NCBI GenBank assembly: GCA_016748015.1
Contig: JAAOMT010000031.1
Location: forward strand, 372,001-436,000
Source: Geosiphon pyriformis
Taxonomy: Eukaryota > Glomeromycota > Glomeromycetes > Archaeosporales > Geosiphonaceae
DNA: 64,000 bases
Reading direction: 5' to 3'
Both the position numbers and the translations under genes were made by a program. Shown in pieces: positions 1 through 16,920 of the stretch; position 1 is the first letter of the stretch, and every line of letters begins with the position of its first letter. The notes beneath the pieces are model-generated. The model did no database searches, was not told the origin of the DNA, and saw only the letters and a program-made list of their open reading frames with translations.

Positions 1-1319
1 AAAATTTAAATAGCTTAAATAGATTAAAATTAAATCTTAAAGTGTACATCAAATGTTAAAAAGTATTTTTTTAGTAGTTGTATTAAATTAATTTATATAG
101 TATTTTAGATTAAGTAATAATATAAAAAATTATTTAATTTTAATATAAAAATAAGTATATTAGTTTTAATTAATTCAGATTTTAATTTTATGCTGGATTT
201 CTATTTAATAAATTACTACTATTTTTTTATTTAAGAATTTAAAGATTAGCTTAATGAGTTTTTCTTAATTTTTAATAGTTATTGAATAATTTTTCTGATA
301 AATGTTCTTTTATTTGATTTATTGTTTTTGTATAATGTTTTTGTTAAAATTGCTATTAATAGTTACTACTATACTAGTTCTCCAAGGAAAATTCTTATTA
401 TATCTTTATATTTTTAATTATGTCTTTTCTTAAAATTTTTGTAAATATATATTTTTTATATTGTACTAATATTAAACATCTGTATTTTTTTGTTTATAGT
501 AAAATAGTACTCTATTTTTAATAAATTTAAAGAAAATTAAAATTAAAAAATAGAATTCAATAAAATTAGTATTTGTAAAATAATTTTAATTAGAAATTAT
601 TATTTTTTTCAAGATATAAAAAACTTATTTTAAATTTTTAAGTTAACTGTTAATTTTGGCCAAGATATTATTACAAGTAGTTTTTAGATAATTTTATGTA
701 GTTTTTATCCTTTTAATATGTTTTCAATCTTGTTAAGTTTGAGTTTTGTTTATGTTTTGTTGATGTATTAGATGTTTTTATTATTGTTTTTATCAATAAA
801 AAGACAATAATAGAAAGAAGAAGTAATGGTCTTTTGAGTTATTTATGAAAGACCAGATTATCAAGAGAAAAGTCTTCAAGTTTACTAATTTTAGTATTAG
901 TGAATATTATAATACAAAGCTTGAAAAACACACTTTCTAGCTTTTTTTGAAATTATAATTTAATTCTTCTATTTTTTTTGTTTATTTTGTCTAATTAACT
1001 TTTTTTTTCTTTATTATTTTTTTTTGTCTGTTTTTTTCTTAGTTAAAAAGCTATTATATATATACATATTTCGAGTTATACATAATTATGTCTATTTTAA
1101 CTAATTAATAAATAATTGTTAAGATATTAGATTTTTTATTTAATTGTAAATATCACTTAGTTTACTTGTTTATAATTATATTAAATTAGATATATTTGTA
1201 TATGTTTTATATACTATCATATACATATTATATTTTTTAATTTTATTCATTAATCTGTACTATTTATACTATTATTTAATAATTGATTAATATATTATGA
1301 TATTATTATTTTTGATTTT
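1..1319. other. AT-rich stretch without recognisable gene
   Basis: No open frame has protein-like composition and no LTR or LINE motif could be aligned. The part at about 700-950 is somewhat richer in G and C and could be an unrecognised repeat. The right edge runs into the LINE D relic, whose exact limit is unclear. Confidence 0.5.
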
Positions 1320-2446
1320 TATTAATTTTTATCAGTTAATACTAAGTTCAAAAAATTATCAAAACCAATAGTAATATAAATAACATTATAATTAGTATTA
1401 AAAAATTTATTTACCAAGTTGGACAAAAAAAAATAAAATCAATAGTTTTTTTCATGTTTTTAAAGTTTTTTTAAATAGAAAACTTAACAAATAACTACCA
1501 ATTAAAGAATTAACTAAACTTAAATTTATACATTTTTTGAAGCTGGTACTATACTTAATATTATCCTTATTAAAGTTATTTTTTAAAATGACAAAAATAT
1601 TCTTATTATATGTACAAGCTATAAAAAAATTAACAATAACTTCTTGGTTCAAATATTTTTTCAAAAATATATTTATATATAACTTTAATATTGAAACTAA
1701 TTGTTTATTTTTAAACAATAAACAGATTACTAAAAGCTTATTAGAAATTTTTGAAATCTTTGAAACATGTTTAACTAAATGTTTATTTACAATTAAAACA
1801 ATACCAATATATTAATACTTAGAATTTAAACCAAAAGTAAATATTTTTACACCTAAAAACTTATTTGTAATCCAAAATTTAATATTAGGATAAAGCTTAA
1901 TTTTAATAATATTTAAAATATTTTTTAATTTATTATATTACTTAATATTATTATTTTGTTTAATAAAAATATTTATTTCTTTAATATTATATATAGCTAT
2001 TTTTTAAGCTAATCTATTTATTAAAAACAGAAAAAGAATATTATACTACTGTCTAAACTAAAAAACTCTAGTTTATTTATAATAAATTTAATTGAATCTT
2101 TTAAAACCACTATATCAGTCTCTAAACCACTAATTTTGATAATTAAAATTTTAAATTTACTATAAAACATGTCTTAATAGATATTAAAATTAATACACAA
2201 AACAGAAAAAATAGGCAATGACTTATTAATAATTATATTTAATACTAGATTAAAATTTAAAATAAGTATTTTTACAATATAGTTTTATGACAACAAAAAA
2301 AACTATTTAATTTGTAAAAAATTTTAACAATTCAATTAGACAAAAGTTCTAAAAAACACTTAAAAAAAGATGTTTTAAATTATTACTTATTACAAAAGCT
2401 TATATTATATTAATAAAAAATATTAGATTTATATTTTAGATTATTT
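1320..2446 (-). mobile_element. LINE D relic: ORF1 end and endonuclease domain
   Basis: Read on the minus strand, 2005 down to about 1452 follows the endonuclease part of LINE A ORF2 residue by residue. The block FVILKNNFNKD matches FIILGGDFNKN of LINE A, with Gly-Gly-Asp changed to Lys-Asn-Asn as expected from G-to-A changes. The stretch FTFGLNSKY matches FTFGLEFGY, and LLFKNKQLVSIL matches LLFKNKLSVSIL. After position 1452 the frame continues as MKKTIDFIF (MKMIDYMF in LINE A). Many Lys, Asn and Ile codons show heavy erosion. The ORF1 end lies between 2010 and 2446, where a solo LTR interrupts the copy. The limit near 1320 is where similarity fades. Confidence 0.72.
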
Positions 2447-2450
2447 ATAT

Positions 2451-3163
2451 TATTATAGTTAAAATTCATACTTTTTATTAGTTATCACATATATTAGTCA
2501 TTGATGTCATATAATTAGCCATCCTATTTTTAGATAGTAATTATTGACTTGATCAATAACTTGATCATTGACCTAATTATTAATTTGATCATTGATCTAG
2601 TCATTAATCTGATCATTGACCACTTTTAATAACTATATAAATAATAAGTCTCTTAGCTATAGAAAAACATGATCAAAATAATAAAATAAAATCTGTTATT
2701 AATTACTTTTTTTCATATTGCTTATTTCTTTTTTCCTACTTTTAAATATCTAAACATCTTAGAATAAAAGATTACTTATTGACATTTACATACTTTGTTT
2801 TTTTTCTTTCTTGATTTGTATTATTAGAATTAGCCTAAGAAGTGATTGCTTGCTTTTGTGATTCATTGAATAAAAAAATGATTGAAAACCACAATAATAC
2901 CTGTTATTGATTTTAAGAATCACTAAGTTAAGACATAGAATAATAGCAGCAATATTATTTTATTAACAATTACAGACTATTTTTCTATCTTTAGATTTTT
3001 AGAAAAGATTTGTAACTGTGATTTTTATAAGACTGATTATATATATTGAATTCTTACTCATTTAATTCACTTTTTTATTGTAATTTTTTCTTTGATTATT
3101 TCTATTATCCTATAATTCTGTTTTTTTTTGCTATCTATTAATTTGTTATTTTAATCTGTAATA
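2451..3163 (-). repeat. Solo LTR of the gypsy1 family
   Basis: The reverse complement follows the gypsy1 LTR (31754-32432) from end to end. It includes the repeated TGATCATTGAC-like block at about 2530-2625, a TATA-like CTATATAAATAA and the closing CTATCTATTAATTTG segment. The canonical TG...CA ends have become TA...TA. ATAT flanks both sides (2447-2450 and 3164-3167), which fits a 4-bp target duplication. No internal element sequence is attached, so this is a solo LTR left by recombination between two LTRs. Confidence 0.85.
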
Positions 3164-3399
3164 ATATTATTAAGTTTATAATAAAATAATTAAATTATAA
3201 TAAAATTTTTAACTATAAATTTTTTAATAATATGTAATTGCATTCTTATAAAAATTAACTTTTTTACAAAAACTTCAATTATAAATTACTTAATAATATA
3301 AATATTTTTATTAAATAAAAATTTTTTCTATTTAAATTTGAAGTTAATTAAACTATTTTTTATTATTATTACATTTAATAAATAAGATCCAAATACTAT
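3164..3399. other. AT-rich spacer
   Basis: Nothing gene-like is visible. It may be the eroded tail of LINE D or the 3' tail of LINE C. Confidence 0.4.
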
Positions 3400-3492
3400 T
3401 TAGTATAATATATTAAATTAAATAATTTAAACTAAGTATTAATTATATATTTTATTATACATAATTAGTTATTTAGATCAATTAAAGTAATA

Positions 3493-6400
3493 TTATATAT
3501 CTATATATACAAAAATCATGTTTTTAATATTCAAAAAAAATAAATACAACTTATATATACTAAAACCAATTCCCAAAGCCTCTAAAATTTTAAGTATTTT
3601 AATTATACTATTAAACAACACAGATAACAAATTAATAATAACTACAAAAACAGTATTATTATATAGAATAAAACTTTTTTTCTTTATAAAAACCCAATAC
3701 TTAGAATAAACAAGCCAAATATTATTCTTATTAGCCAAACCAAAACCATATACAAAGTTTGCAATTTTTTTATTGGCAATTTTAATATTATTAAAAACTA
3801 AAAAAAACTCTTAAAACCAATATTTATAAATAAACTTCTTATATAAAACTAAATATACTAAAATATTAAAGTAATATAAAACAAACTATTATAAAACACA
3901 TAAAAAAGATTTAAACAAACCAAAAACTATTTTTTACATAGCCACATAAGTGTTTAGCAGTTTTTTATAAGATTTATTATTTAATTTATAAGAAAAAACA
4001 TGATCTAAAAACTTAATATTTTTATAGAATAAATATAAAACATTATAATAATACTTATTATATAAATATTTGTAAACAGTTACAGATAGTCTATAATATA
4101 AAATTTTTATAAAATAAAAATATATATCAGTTATAATCTTGCTTATAAATTCTGCTAATATGTGAAAATTAGAATGTTATATCAACAAAAATCTAATTTA
4201 ATTCATATTTTCAAATAAGTTAGTATCTAAAACATAAACATTAAATTTAATCTCTTAATAAACATAATAAATTACTTAAAAAACTTTATAAATTAAATAC
4301 TTTATATTTTTTAAAACAATTATGCTATTAGCTTTAATAAAATGTTTTTGTATGTAAACTAAAAGTATTACATCTGAAAATAAGATTGTATTAATTAAAG
4401 CATTAATTCATTGTCTAATATATTCAAATAGTCTTTAACTTTGTGTTAATTAATAATTAAGTTTTTATATTTAATAATATTCATAATATATTAATGTTTA
4501 ATTTAATAATAATTATAAAAATCTAACAAAACCAAAGCCAATTTTAAATAATATGCATTTAAGATTGTTTGGCTATTAAAAAATACATCAACTGCACATA
4601 AAAAAAAAACATATTACAAAGCAAGTATTATAGTCTGCAACTTAATTATAATAGAAAAAACTAATTTAAACATCTTAATACTTAAACTTAAACCAATATT
4701 TTTAAAAAAAACTATTGTATTAATTTTTATTACAAAAATATTCAGACTATTAAGAAAATTAATATAAACAAAAAAGCAAATTATGTTAATATTTAACAGT
4801 TATTTACAAATTAAATTAAAATTATGTGAACTAAAAATGTTCAAAAATTGAAAACTAACAGTCAAATAAAAAAATAAAAAAGCAAGAGACTGATCTATTT
4901 AAAAATTTAATAGCAAATTTGAACCAAACTGGGAAAAGACTTTAAAAATTCAATTTTTTTCAATATTTAAAAGTTTTTTAATTAAAAATATTATTTTTTT
5001 TATTACATAATTGTTTAACAAAAACAATACTAAACTATTTAAGCAAACAAAACATCTCAAAGAAAACAGACTTATCCAAAACAGTCAACATTAGAGTTTT
5101 ACTCTAAAATTAAAATATTAAATATAAAAAATTAGCCAAAAACAAATTATAACCATAAAAAATATGAACCACATCAACCAAAAAATTGTTTAATAAATTA
5201 ATCTTTAAACAAGTTAAATAATACAAAGAATAATAAGAAAACCAACTCAAAACTTGTAAGTTAAAAAACTTATAAGTAAATAAATAACTTAAAATATCAT
5301 ATATATTAAAAAAATTCAACACAAAAATCAACTTGCTTTCAATTTGTATTTGTTTAAAAGTCTTTAAGCTATATAATAAAAAATAATAAATTGCATTATT
5401 TAAAAAGTTTAAAAGTAAACAAAACTTAGATTTTAGGTTTTATAAATTATAATATCTTATTTATTACACATTTTATTAAAAACAAAACTAAATTGAATCT
5501 TATAACTAATGATTAAATAATGTATTACTAAAACCAATACAGAAACTATTTGTCAAAAATAGCTTTTTTTAAAACTTTATTAGCAAAAAATTTAATATTT
5601 GAATAAATTTTTGTCAAATTAAACTTAGATAAACTCTTTGTTAAAAGAAAAATATTCAAATATCTATAAGATTTTTTTTATTTAGTCATTAAATTAGCAA
5701 ACTACTAATTAACAAAAAAGAATTTATTATTCTGTGGTTAATTAAAATAGTCACAGTTTTATTATTATTGATTGAAATATTGTTAATCTAAAAAAACTTA
5801 CTTGTAATATTCAAAATATACTGAATTGTTATTTAATTGTTGACTATCTAAATAGTATTGTTAATAAATATACCAGTAACAAAAAAAGATATAAGATTAG
5901 CCTGGCTTTTTATATATCTTGTCTTAGTCTCAAATTTAGAATTAACTTTATATCTATACATATTTTTTTGCTTTTTAACTTTATATAAAAAAAAATTATA
6001 AAAAATATGCTAAAAAAAAAGAAAAAACATTTCACTTTGATTTAATCTATTATGTATCTAATATCTGCTTATTAAGTTAAAATTAGTTATAATTTGATTA
6101 ATATGATTATTATAAATACTATCAAAAAATTTAACAAATTTGTTATATATTTTAACATAAATTAAACTTTTTCTTAAGTATATTCAATTTATTGAATTAT
6201 ATGCTTTGTGTATATTTTGCAAAACAATTAAAGTTCACAATTTTTTTTTAGAGTGTCTTTTACTATTAAACCAATAACAAAAATTTAAGATTATATAGTT
6301 ATTTTTTTTAAAACTAAGAAATTGTTATTATAAAATATATTATGCTTATTATAGACTGAAAAAATTCTATTTGACAAAACTTTAAATTAATTAAAACTTT

Positions 6401-8100
6401 TTTTTATTTATATAGTTTAAGAATTATTAACACTTAGGCTTTTTTTTAAAACTGAAAAACTAATTTATATATTAAATAATTATTAAAAAGATTTAACAAA
6501 AGACTTAGAACTGAAAAATTACAATGTTTTTAAAGTTTATTAAGTATTTTAGACAAATCAAAAACCTTTCTATCTAGCAACTCCAATATAATATTTAGTA
6601 TTTTATCAAAGTCAATTTTGTTTATATCATTAAAAAAAACATTATTTGTTATATAAATTAAAAACAAATATTATTAATACTAAATATTTAGAATATTTTC
6701 TATTATTACTTGCTTTTTTATTTATTTTTTCATAATTGAATTCATTTAAGACTTAATTTTATCAAATTCTAAAACAAAATTTTTTTTATTTAGCAAATAA
6801 TTTAAAACTACTTTGTAAAAAAAGCACTTCAAACCATTTCTAATAATATAATTTTTATTAATAATAGCACAAATTTTTACAACTTTAGCATATTAAAATT
6901 CAGCAAGCTTAAATATATAATACATTTTCTTAATCTTAATCAATTTAGATCTAATTATATTTAGATTAATATTTAATATCAAAAAATCTTATACATAATA
7001 TGTATATTGGGCATTAAATGATAATTAATAAGCAATTAAGTTGTTTAACTTATAACTAAAGCCCAAATATAAAGTTTGAAAAATTTTAAATACCAGAATT
7101 TTCAACTTATAAAACCAAAACAAAACTTTAGTAAAAATTTTATTAAAATTCTTGCTTTAAGATTTAAAAAAAATTTATTAATTAAAAAACTAACAATCTT
7201 TTTAATAGTATTCTATATAAAATTTAAATCAGAAAATTTTTTTAAAAGACCAAAATTTTTACTAAACATAGCAATATTTACCAATATAGTATTCTTAACT
7301 CAGATCTATTTGACCATTAACTTTTTTGAAGTTATATTTTTATTGGTTCTTGTTAGTTTATTTGTAAAAACTACATAAATATTTATCTAAAATATTACTT
7401 AAATTAATTAAAATGAAAACAACAAGATAGTTTGTATTAAAAAAGTTATTTATATTTAAAACTCTTTTGTTGGTAAAAATATTAATAAGATTAAACAATG
7501 TAAAAATATAATTAATTGTTTTTTTAACTTTTTGTAAATTTTTTTAAGTAAAAATTTTCATAAATAAACTTTCAAATAAAAAATTAACAAAATCAAAATC
7601 TCTATACTTCTTAAAACTAATACTGTATTTGATACTATTTTTATTGAAATTACTATTTAAAACAATAAAAGTATTTTTATTATATGTTTCAATAATAATA
7701 GAATTAATAACAAGTGTCAAATTCAAATGTTTTTTAAAAAATATATCTATATAGAATTCTAATACCAATATTAACTATTTGTTTTTAAATAGCAAATAAA
7801 TTATCAAAAATTTTTCTAGAATTTTTATAACTTTTAAAACATGTTAAACCAAATAATTATTTATGATAATTATAATATTAATATTTATAAAACTAGTATT
7901 TAAATTAAAAACAAAAACTCTAATTTTACTAAACTTATTTACAATCTAAGATTTAATATTAGAATATAATTTTGTTTTTATAATTATCAAAATATTATTC
8001 TTAGATTCTTTATATTATTTAAAAATATTATTCTACTTAATAGAATTGTTTATTTTTTTAATATTACACATAATAATTCTTTAGATAAAACTAGTTATTA
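3493..8100 (-). pseudogene. LINE C ORF2 relic (endonuclease, RT, RNase H)
   Basis: The polyprotein of the LINE, destroyed by stops. The endonuclease begins near 8085 (MCNIKKMNNSIK against TCNVKGMNNSAK in LINE A). At 7768-7544 the block FIVLNSNFNKNSIKY replaces FIILGGDFNKNSSYK. The C-terminal end at 3738-3493 reads ILKILEALGIGFSIYKLYL against LLSIAEAFGIYFGFYRSCS in LINE A. The RT core could not be read with confidence in between. Confidence 0.7.
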
Positions 8101-8159
8101 AGATATTAAAAAAAATACATCATAAATCAAATTTATAATTAAGCTAAAAAAAATTTTTA

Positions 8160-10000
8160 ATTATGTTTCCAACTTAATTATATTTAAAAATAATAAAAAA
8201 CTTAGTTTTATAGTAATTTTACTACTAGTAAATATATCTAAACTCTTATTTGTTACTATATTACCCACTTAATTATGTGATAAAAAAATCACTAACAGTT
8301 AATATTTAGAGTTAAGCTAAAAAATTGTTAATACAAATATGTTTAATTTTTTAGCCAATTTATTAATTTGTCTTATAAAACTAACAAAACTGTCTTCAAT
8401 TTTGGAAAACCATAATTCAAAATTATTAAAAATTATTAAAAAAAATTTAACATTATTTAAAGAACTAAACTGAGAAAAAATATCAAAAAACACATAAAAA
8501 AAAGCTTATTAATAACAAATGCTCAAGATTTATTACTAAAAACAACCAAAAAGATAATAAAAGCAGACTTTTTTGTGTAGATATAAGTTAACTTAATTTG
8601 ATTTAAAGCTAAAAAAAAAGTTTTTTTTTTAAGCATTAATTTATTATTAATTAAAACATAATTAAGAAAAATATGGCCAAACTTATTGTAAACTAAGCAA
8701 AAAGTTAAAGATAAATAAAACCAATGAAAAATAACATTTTTTATAATAAGAGCCATAGTTATTGTTTTAATCAAAATTTTTTTAAAGTTAAAATATACAG
8801 TAATGTATTTAATATAAGTATAATTAACCAAATTACAATTAATAATATATAATTTTTTACTAATTAAACCAATAAATTCTAAATATTTGTTTTTATAAAA
8901 AGTATATAAAGCAAAGCTTTAAACTTATTTCGAAAATTTTATGGCTATTTATTAATATTAGCTCTAACTACATAGATTGTATTTTGTTTAATAAAAATTA
9001 ACTACTTAAATATTAAAAAATTAGCCTAATTTTAATTATTTATTTTTATAAATACTTTTTGTTACAGTTTTATCAATTGTATTTTAATCAACTTAATAGT
9101 ATTATAATTAGTAAGTACAGCTTATACAGTCTTTACAAACGTTTTTACAGTAATTTTTTTTATAATAATTGTCTGATTTATATAATTGTTTATTAAATAT
9201 TTGAAATTAGTATTTATTTTAACATTATAATTATTTGTTAAATTAATCATAATTAATATTGCTTTTTCTAAAGTAAAAAATACCTAAATAATTCTCCTAA
9301 ATTTTAAGAGAGTAAAAACCCTCTCAAAACTATTTATATTAAAAAATATATTTTTAACAATTTTTAATTTATTCTGAGCTAACTTTTTAGTTATGGCCAA
9401 AGATTAATATTCAAAGCAAATAACTTGTAACTAGAATATAAATTAAAAATTTAAATAAAAATTTAAATAAAAAAAAAAAAAAAAAAAAAATTCATTTAAA
9501 ATATTATTTTTATTATTATTACTAATATTAAAATTAATCTGTTTAAGAAAATTTTTAAGAATATGCTTAATAATAATTCTGTTTGGCTCTTTGAAAGTTA
9601 TGTTAATATTTTTTTGCTTTAACTTATTATCACTATTAAGCTAAAAACTAGTTTTTTTAACAAAAAACTCTTTTTTCAAATTTATGCTTTTTGTATTAGT
9701 AGTATTATTAATAATTAAACCACTTATTTTGTTAATCTTAAATAATTTTTAAGAAATACCAACATTAACTTAAATAGTTAAATCTTTTAGAATATTTTTT
9801 TTATGTTTTTTTTTGGCAAACAACTCCAAAATTACAGAATTAGCACCAAATTTTTTTTTGGACTTTTTTATACTCAAATTATTGCTAGCATTAGCAATCT
9901 TGTAGTCAAATAAAAAAAGTTTTGAAATATCTAACTAAATGGTAAAAAATAACAGAAAAAACTTTTTTTAAAGTAAAAATTTTGTTAATTTGTAACAACT
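8160..10000 (-). pseudogene. LINE C ORF1 relic (zinc-knuckle gag-like protein)
   Basis: This is the nucleic-acid-binding ORF1 of the LINE. At 8831-8523 the minus-strand reading HWFYLSLTFCLVYNKFGH aligns with HWSCLLLTLCSVCKALGY of LINE A ORF1; the CCHC knuckle is reduced to C-x2-Y-x4-H. Further upstream, KKTSFQLNSDNKLKQK and LFALNINL match EETSFQQES and FFALNIDL of LINE A. There is no usable start codon and there are many stops, so no protein can be made. Confidence 0.65.
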
Positions 10001-10011
10001 AATTAATTTAA

Positions 10012-10066
10012 AACTTAATAAAATTAATTTTTAACTTAATAAAATTAATTTTTAACTTAATATAAT
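10012..10066. repeat. Short tandem repeat, unit about 23 bp
   Basis: The unit AACTTAATAAAATTAATTTTT occurs about two and a half times in a row, inside the 5' part of LINE C. It is probably a local duplication without function. Confidence 0.7.
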
Positions 10067-10090
10067 TTTTTTAAAAAAGAAGTTCTTTTT

Positions 10091-10535
10091 TTATACATAC
10101 ATTGTTATAATACTATTTTAAGTTTTAACACTTTTTTTTAATATTTTAATAATTTATAAATTATATACAGTTTTATATTAATAAATTAAACCCAATAAAA
10201 AATCCAATAAACAGATTTTGTATGCCAATGTAAAAAAACCATTAATAAAATATTCAACACAAATTAAACCATTAGAGCTAATATTAGATTTGAACAGCTT
10301 TAAACAACATTTTTTACACAACCAAAAAATAAATATTTTGGTCATATTCTCTTGTTTGATATTGACATGTTACATACTTTTGACCTATTAATGAAGACAT
10401 GGTAAAATAGTTGAATAAGAATATTTTGATTGATATTAAATAGTTTTACAAAAGAATGTTTACCTTTCAGGATCTCTGGGTCACACTTTACGAATTTCTT
10501 TACTACCTTTTAACTTAAAGTTCAAATAGAAACTT
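10091..10535. other. Spacer downstream of alanyl-tRNA synthetase
   Basis: This is the 3' flank of the synthetase gene. Base composition changes from extremely AT-rich repeat to ordinary between about 10400 and 10500, marking the edge of the gene island. No gene is seen; a poly(A) signal could not be fixed. Confidence 0.5.
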
Positions 10536-14535
<4,000 letters not shown>

Positions 14536-14684
14536 TATTTATAGTGATCTGAGATGCGCTGGATCAGATATAAATTCTCACGCGTAGTCACATTCCCAAA
14601 AATAAGATTCTAGTCATTTTCGACCATTCTTGAGCACGCAAAGTCTGAAATCGTATTTACAAGACAACCCGAAAAGAGTCGATA
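14536..14684. promoter_or_regulatory. Shared divergent promoter, ALA1 and PTPA
   Basis: Only 149 bp separate the two start codons, so both 5' UTRs and both core promoters must fit here. The sequence is of ordinary composition and contains no repeat. No clear TATA box is seen. Co-regulation of the two genes is inference. Confidence 0.6.
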
Positions 14685-16309
14685 ATGTCCTTTGCAAAAG
14701 GCCCTCCTTTCATCTTCACTATACCAACAAAAAAAATATTAACAAAGGAAGATTTGCAGAGGTTTCAAGAATCTTCGGCATACAATGAGTATCTTGGGTT
14801 CATAGAAAGGCTTAACAGCTCAGTTCAGGGGCTAATGCTGAGTTCGGACTGCGTCATTTCCCAAGTATCTAGGCTTTTCACTTTTTGGTTTTATTTCTCC
14901 TAAAAGTCTAGAATGGCTCAAGTTTATTTATTTATTCAAAATAGCCAGTTGAAAACATAATTGCCATACTTGATACAGTAAATTCCTATTGTCAGGAAAT
15001 ACCTCCCGTGCAAAACGAAAAGAGCCGCTTTGGTAATCCTGCTTTCAAGGATTTTTATGATCGCGTTCAAGACGTAATTTTTTTGGTTTATTTATCGCGA
15101 AACCATCCGGGGTTTTTTTTGAATTTTTCCTCATTTTTCAGACGGTCACTCAACTTTATGAAAGCCTTCCCTTGCCCCTTTCAGCTATACCGGAGTTATC
15201 GCGGTATTTTGTGGAAAGTTGGGGTAATCGCACCCGAATTGATTACGGAACAGGACATGAAGCTAACTTCGTAGCATGGCTGTAACTTAATTTTGGGTAT
15301 TTAAATGTTTACTATGTATAAAGTTCGTATTAACTAAAACAAATTTCTTAAATTCCCAAAGTCTTTGTCTGGAAAAATTAGGACTAATTGGCCCTGATGA
15401 CTATCAGGGGATTGTATTGCGTGTCTTTCAAAAGTAAAAATGTTCTGTTCTTGATTTCTTATACAAAGCATTGTTTCGCACTATATTAATAATAAAAATT
15501 TGTTTATACAGATACCTAGAAGTAATGCGAAATTTACAATTTCAATATTGGTTGGAACCAGCAGGGTCCCATGGCGTATGGGGTCTAGATGATTATCACT
15601 TTCTCCCATTCCTGTTCGGATCAGCTCAATTAATGAGTATGGAGTTAAGAGATCCCATGATTGTTTGAGTAAGAAAAAATAGAACTTGTCCTTCAAATAA
15701 GTTTTCTTTTACTAGACCATAAACATATCCGGCCGAAATCCATCCATGATAAAGATGTCGTGGATGAATATTCGAAAGATTATATGTATTTGGCTTGTAT
15801 TAAATTTATAAATTCGGTATGTCCAGTCAGTAGAACCAGTTCGAATTTGAAAACTTTTGACGAGAATACGATTAAATTTTTTGCCTTAATCATAGGTGAA
15901 AACTGCCTCCTTAGAATGGAATTCGCCAATGCTTAACGATATTTCTGGCGTCAAAGTAATATAAATTTCGTCTTTCTCGATAATTTTGGAACGCTTTATA
16001 AAACTCATCTTTGTTAACTTTTGACTTCGGTAGACTTGGAAGAAGGTTAATGAGGGAATGATAAAAATGTACAAAGCCGAAGTACTTGGTAAGTTACCCA
16101 TAATGCAACATTTTATGTTTGGGTCTCTGATCAGTTTTGAAGGAAGTATCACCTCTGATGGACTTGACGAAGATGAACATGATCATGCCCATATTCATGC
16201 ATTTGGAGAAGAATTTCCTGATTGTTGTGGGATAAAAATACCAAGTGCAATTGGAGCCAGTCAAATATCTATAAGACAAGGAGGTCAAAGGCGTTTACCG
16301 TTTGATTAA
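14685..16309 (+). CDS. PTPA: Phosphotyrosyl phosphatase activator (PP2A activator), 8 exons
   Basis: Peptidyl-prolyl isomerase-type activator of protein phosphatase 2A (Rrd1/Rrd2 in yeast). Exons: 14685-14864, 14945-15073, 15142-15281, 15362-15433, 15512-15636, 15716-15816, 15896-15955, 16034-16309. All introns are GT-AG and 57-80 bp. The coding length of 1083 nt gives 360 residues, as usual for the family. Signatures: [28 protein letters not shown], the hallmark [13 protein letters not shown] with [11 protein letters not shown] (about residues 187-210), and [21 protein letters not shown] near the C-terminus. After the conserved core there is a short tail with an acidic, His-rich segment ([11 protein letters not shown]). 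The start is the first ATG after the short intergenic region. All splice phases join in frame; nothing is broken. Which yeast paralogue is closer cannot be told. Confidence 0.96.
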
Positions 16310-16382
16310 ATATGACAATTCATTATTACTTGTTTGAGGATTTAAGTTTACATGCTGCATCTCAGGATTCAAAGCCTTAATC

Positions 16383-16583
16383 ATGACTCGTCTAACAGAT
16401 TCTAACCTTTATGCTTCAAATCCGAGTAAAATGGATCATCAAAGAAAATTTATTCATCCTGCCCCAAATCCAATTTCTGTCGATGGCTTTTCCCTCTGGG
16501 ATTTGTATAGGAAACTTTATTTTGCAGAGATGAAAAAAGTTGTGCAAAAAGAAATTCATCATAATAACATTCATTCTATCTAA
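16383..16583 (+). CDS. Short unassigned ORF downstream of PTPA
   Basis: An open frame of 66 codons with near-normal base composition, unlike the AT-rich repeats that begin after 16920. The product is hydrophilic, with FSLWDLYRKLYF followed by a Lys/His-rich end. No family is recognised. It lies 74 bp after the PTPA stop and could be part of the PTPA 3' UTR, the remnant of a lost gene, or an exon of an unrecognised one; a possible 3' splice site (CTCAG) lies just upstream at about 16365. Confidence 0.25.
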   Translation: MTRLTDSNLYASNPSKMDHQRKFIHPAPNPISVDGFSLWDLYRKLYFAEMKKVVQKEIHHNNIHSI

Positions 16584-16920
16584 AATCAGCTAACGTCAAA
16601 TTACGAGTATATTGCCGAGCATTTCTTGGGGTTCTATCATTATATTAAATCATTCACCTTTGTGAAAATTGTCATTGTACAAAGGTTTATGGCATCATCT
16701 TTTGGATCAGAGATCTTGTTTCATAGAATCTGGGAAGTTGAAATAACGAATCGTCAGAATTTGTATATAAAACTGCAGAAGTGAAATCCTGGAATAAAGG
16801 AAAACGGATCACCTTTTTTGGAATTCTTAATGCACAAATTTTGTTTAAGAAACCTAAATTTCTATTCATTTGATGAGGCAAATCTTCGTACAAGTTTTTG
16901 CTATTAGATCAAGTCGCAAA
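16584..16920. other. Gene-like composition, no gene assigned
   Basis: The composition is like the neighbouring genes. A minus-strand frame of 68 codons (16893-16687, containing FPLFQDFTSAVLY) is open but matches no family I know. It may be the tail of a decayed gene. Confidence 0.3.

Larger units (their letters stand above)
3400..10090 (-). mobile_element. LINE C: near full-length, heavily eroded copy
   Basis: The order on the minus strand is that of LINE A: 5' end near 10090 (GAACTTCTTTTTT against AAACTTCTTTCTCT of LINE A), ORF1 at about 10000-8160, ORF2 at about 8100-3493, then the 3' UTR. The 3' UTR, around 3380-3480, matches those of LINE A and LINE F. The length of about 6.7 kb equals that of LINE A. 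A pure A run at about 9471-9490 lies inside ORF1, so it is not a tail. The sequence is very poor in G and C, and stops occur every few dozen codons. It is the oldest-looking complete LINE in the window. Confidence 0.8.

Noticed and set aside
2530-2630. CRISPR-like spaced repeats
   Set aside because: The units are short, degenerate and contiguous within an LTR; the host is eukaryotic.
9471-9490. Poly(A) run as the tail of a plus-strand retroelement
   Set aside because: It lies inside the minus-strand ORF1 of LINE C, with ORF1 similarity on both sides.
1-10090. Mitochondrial or plastid origin of the AT-rich parts
   Set aside because: No organelle genes, and the readable parts are LINE and LTR relics.
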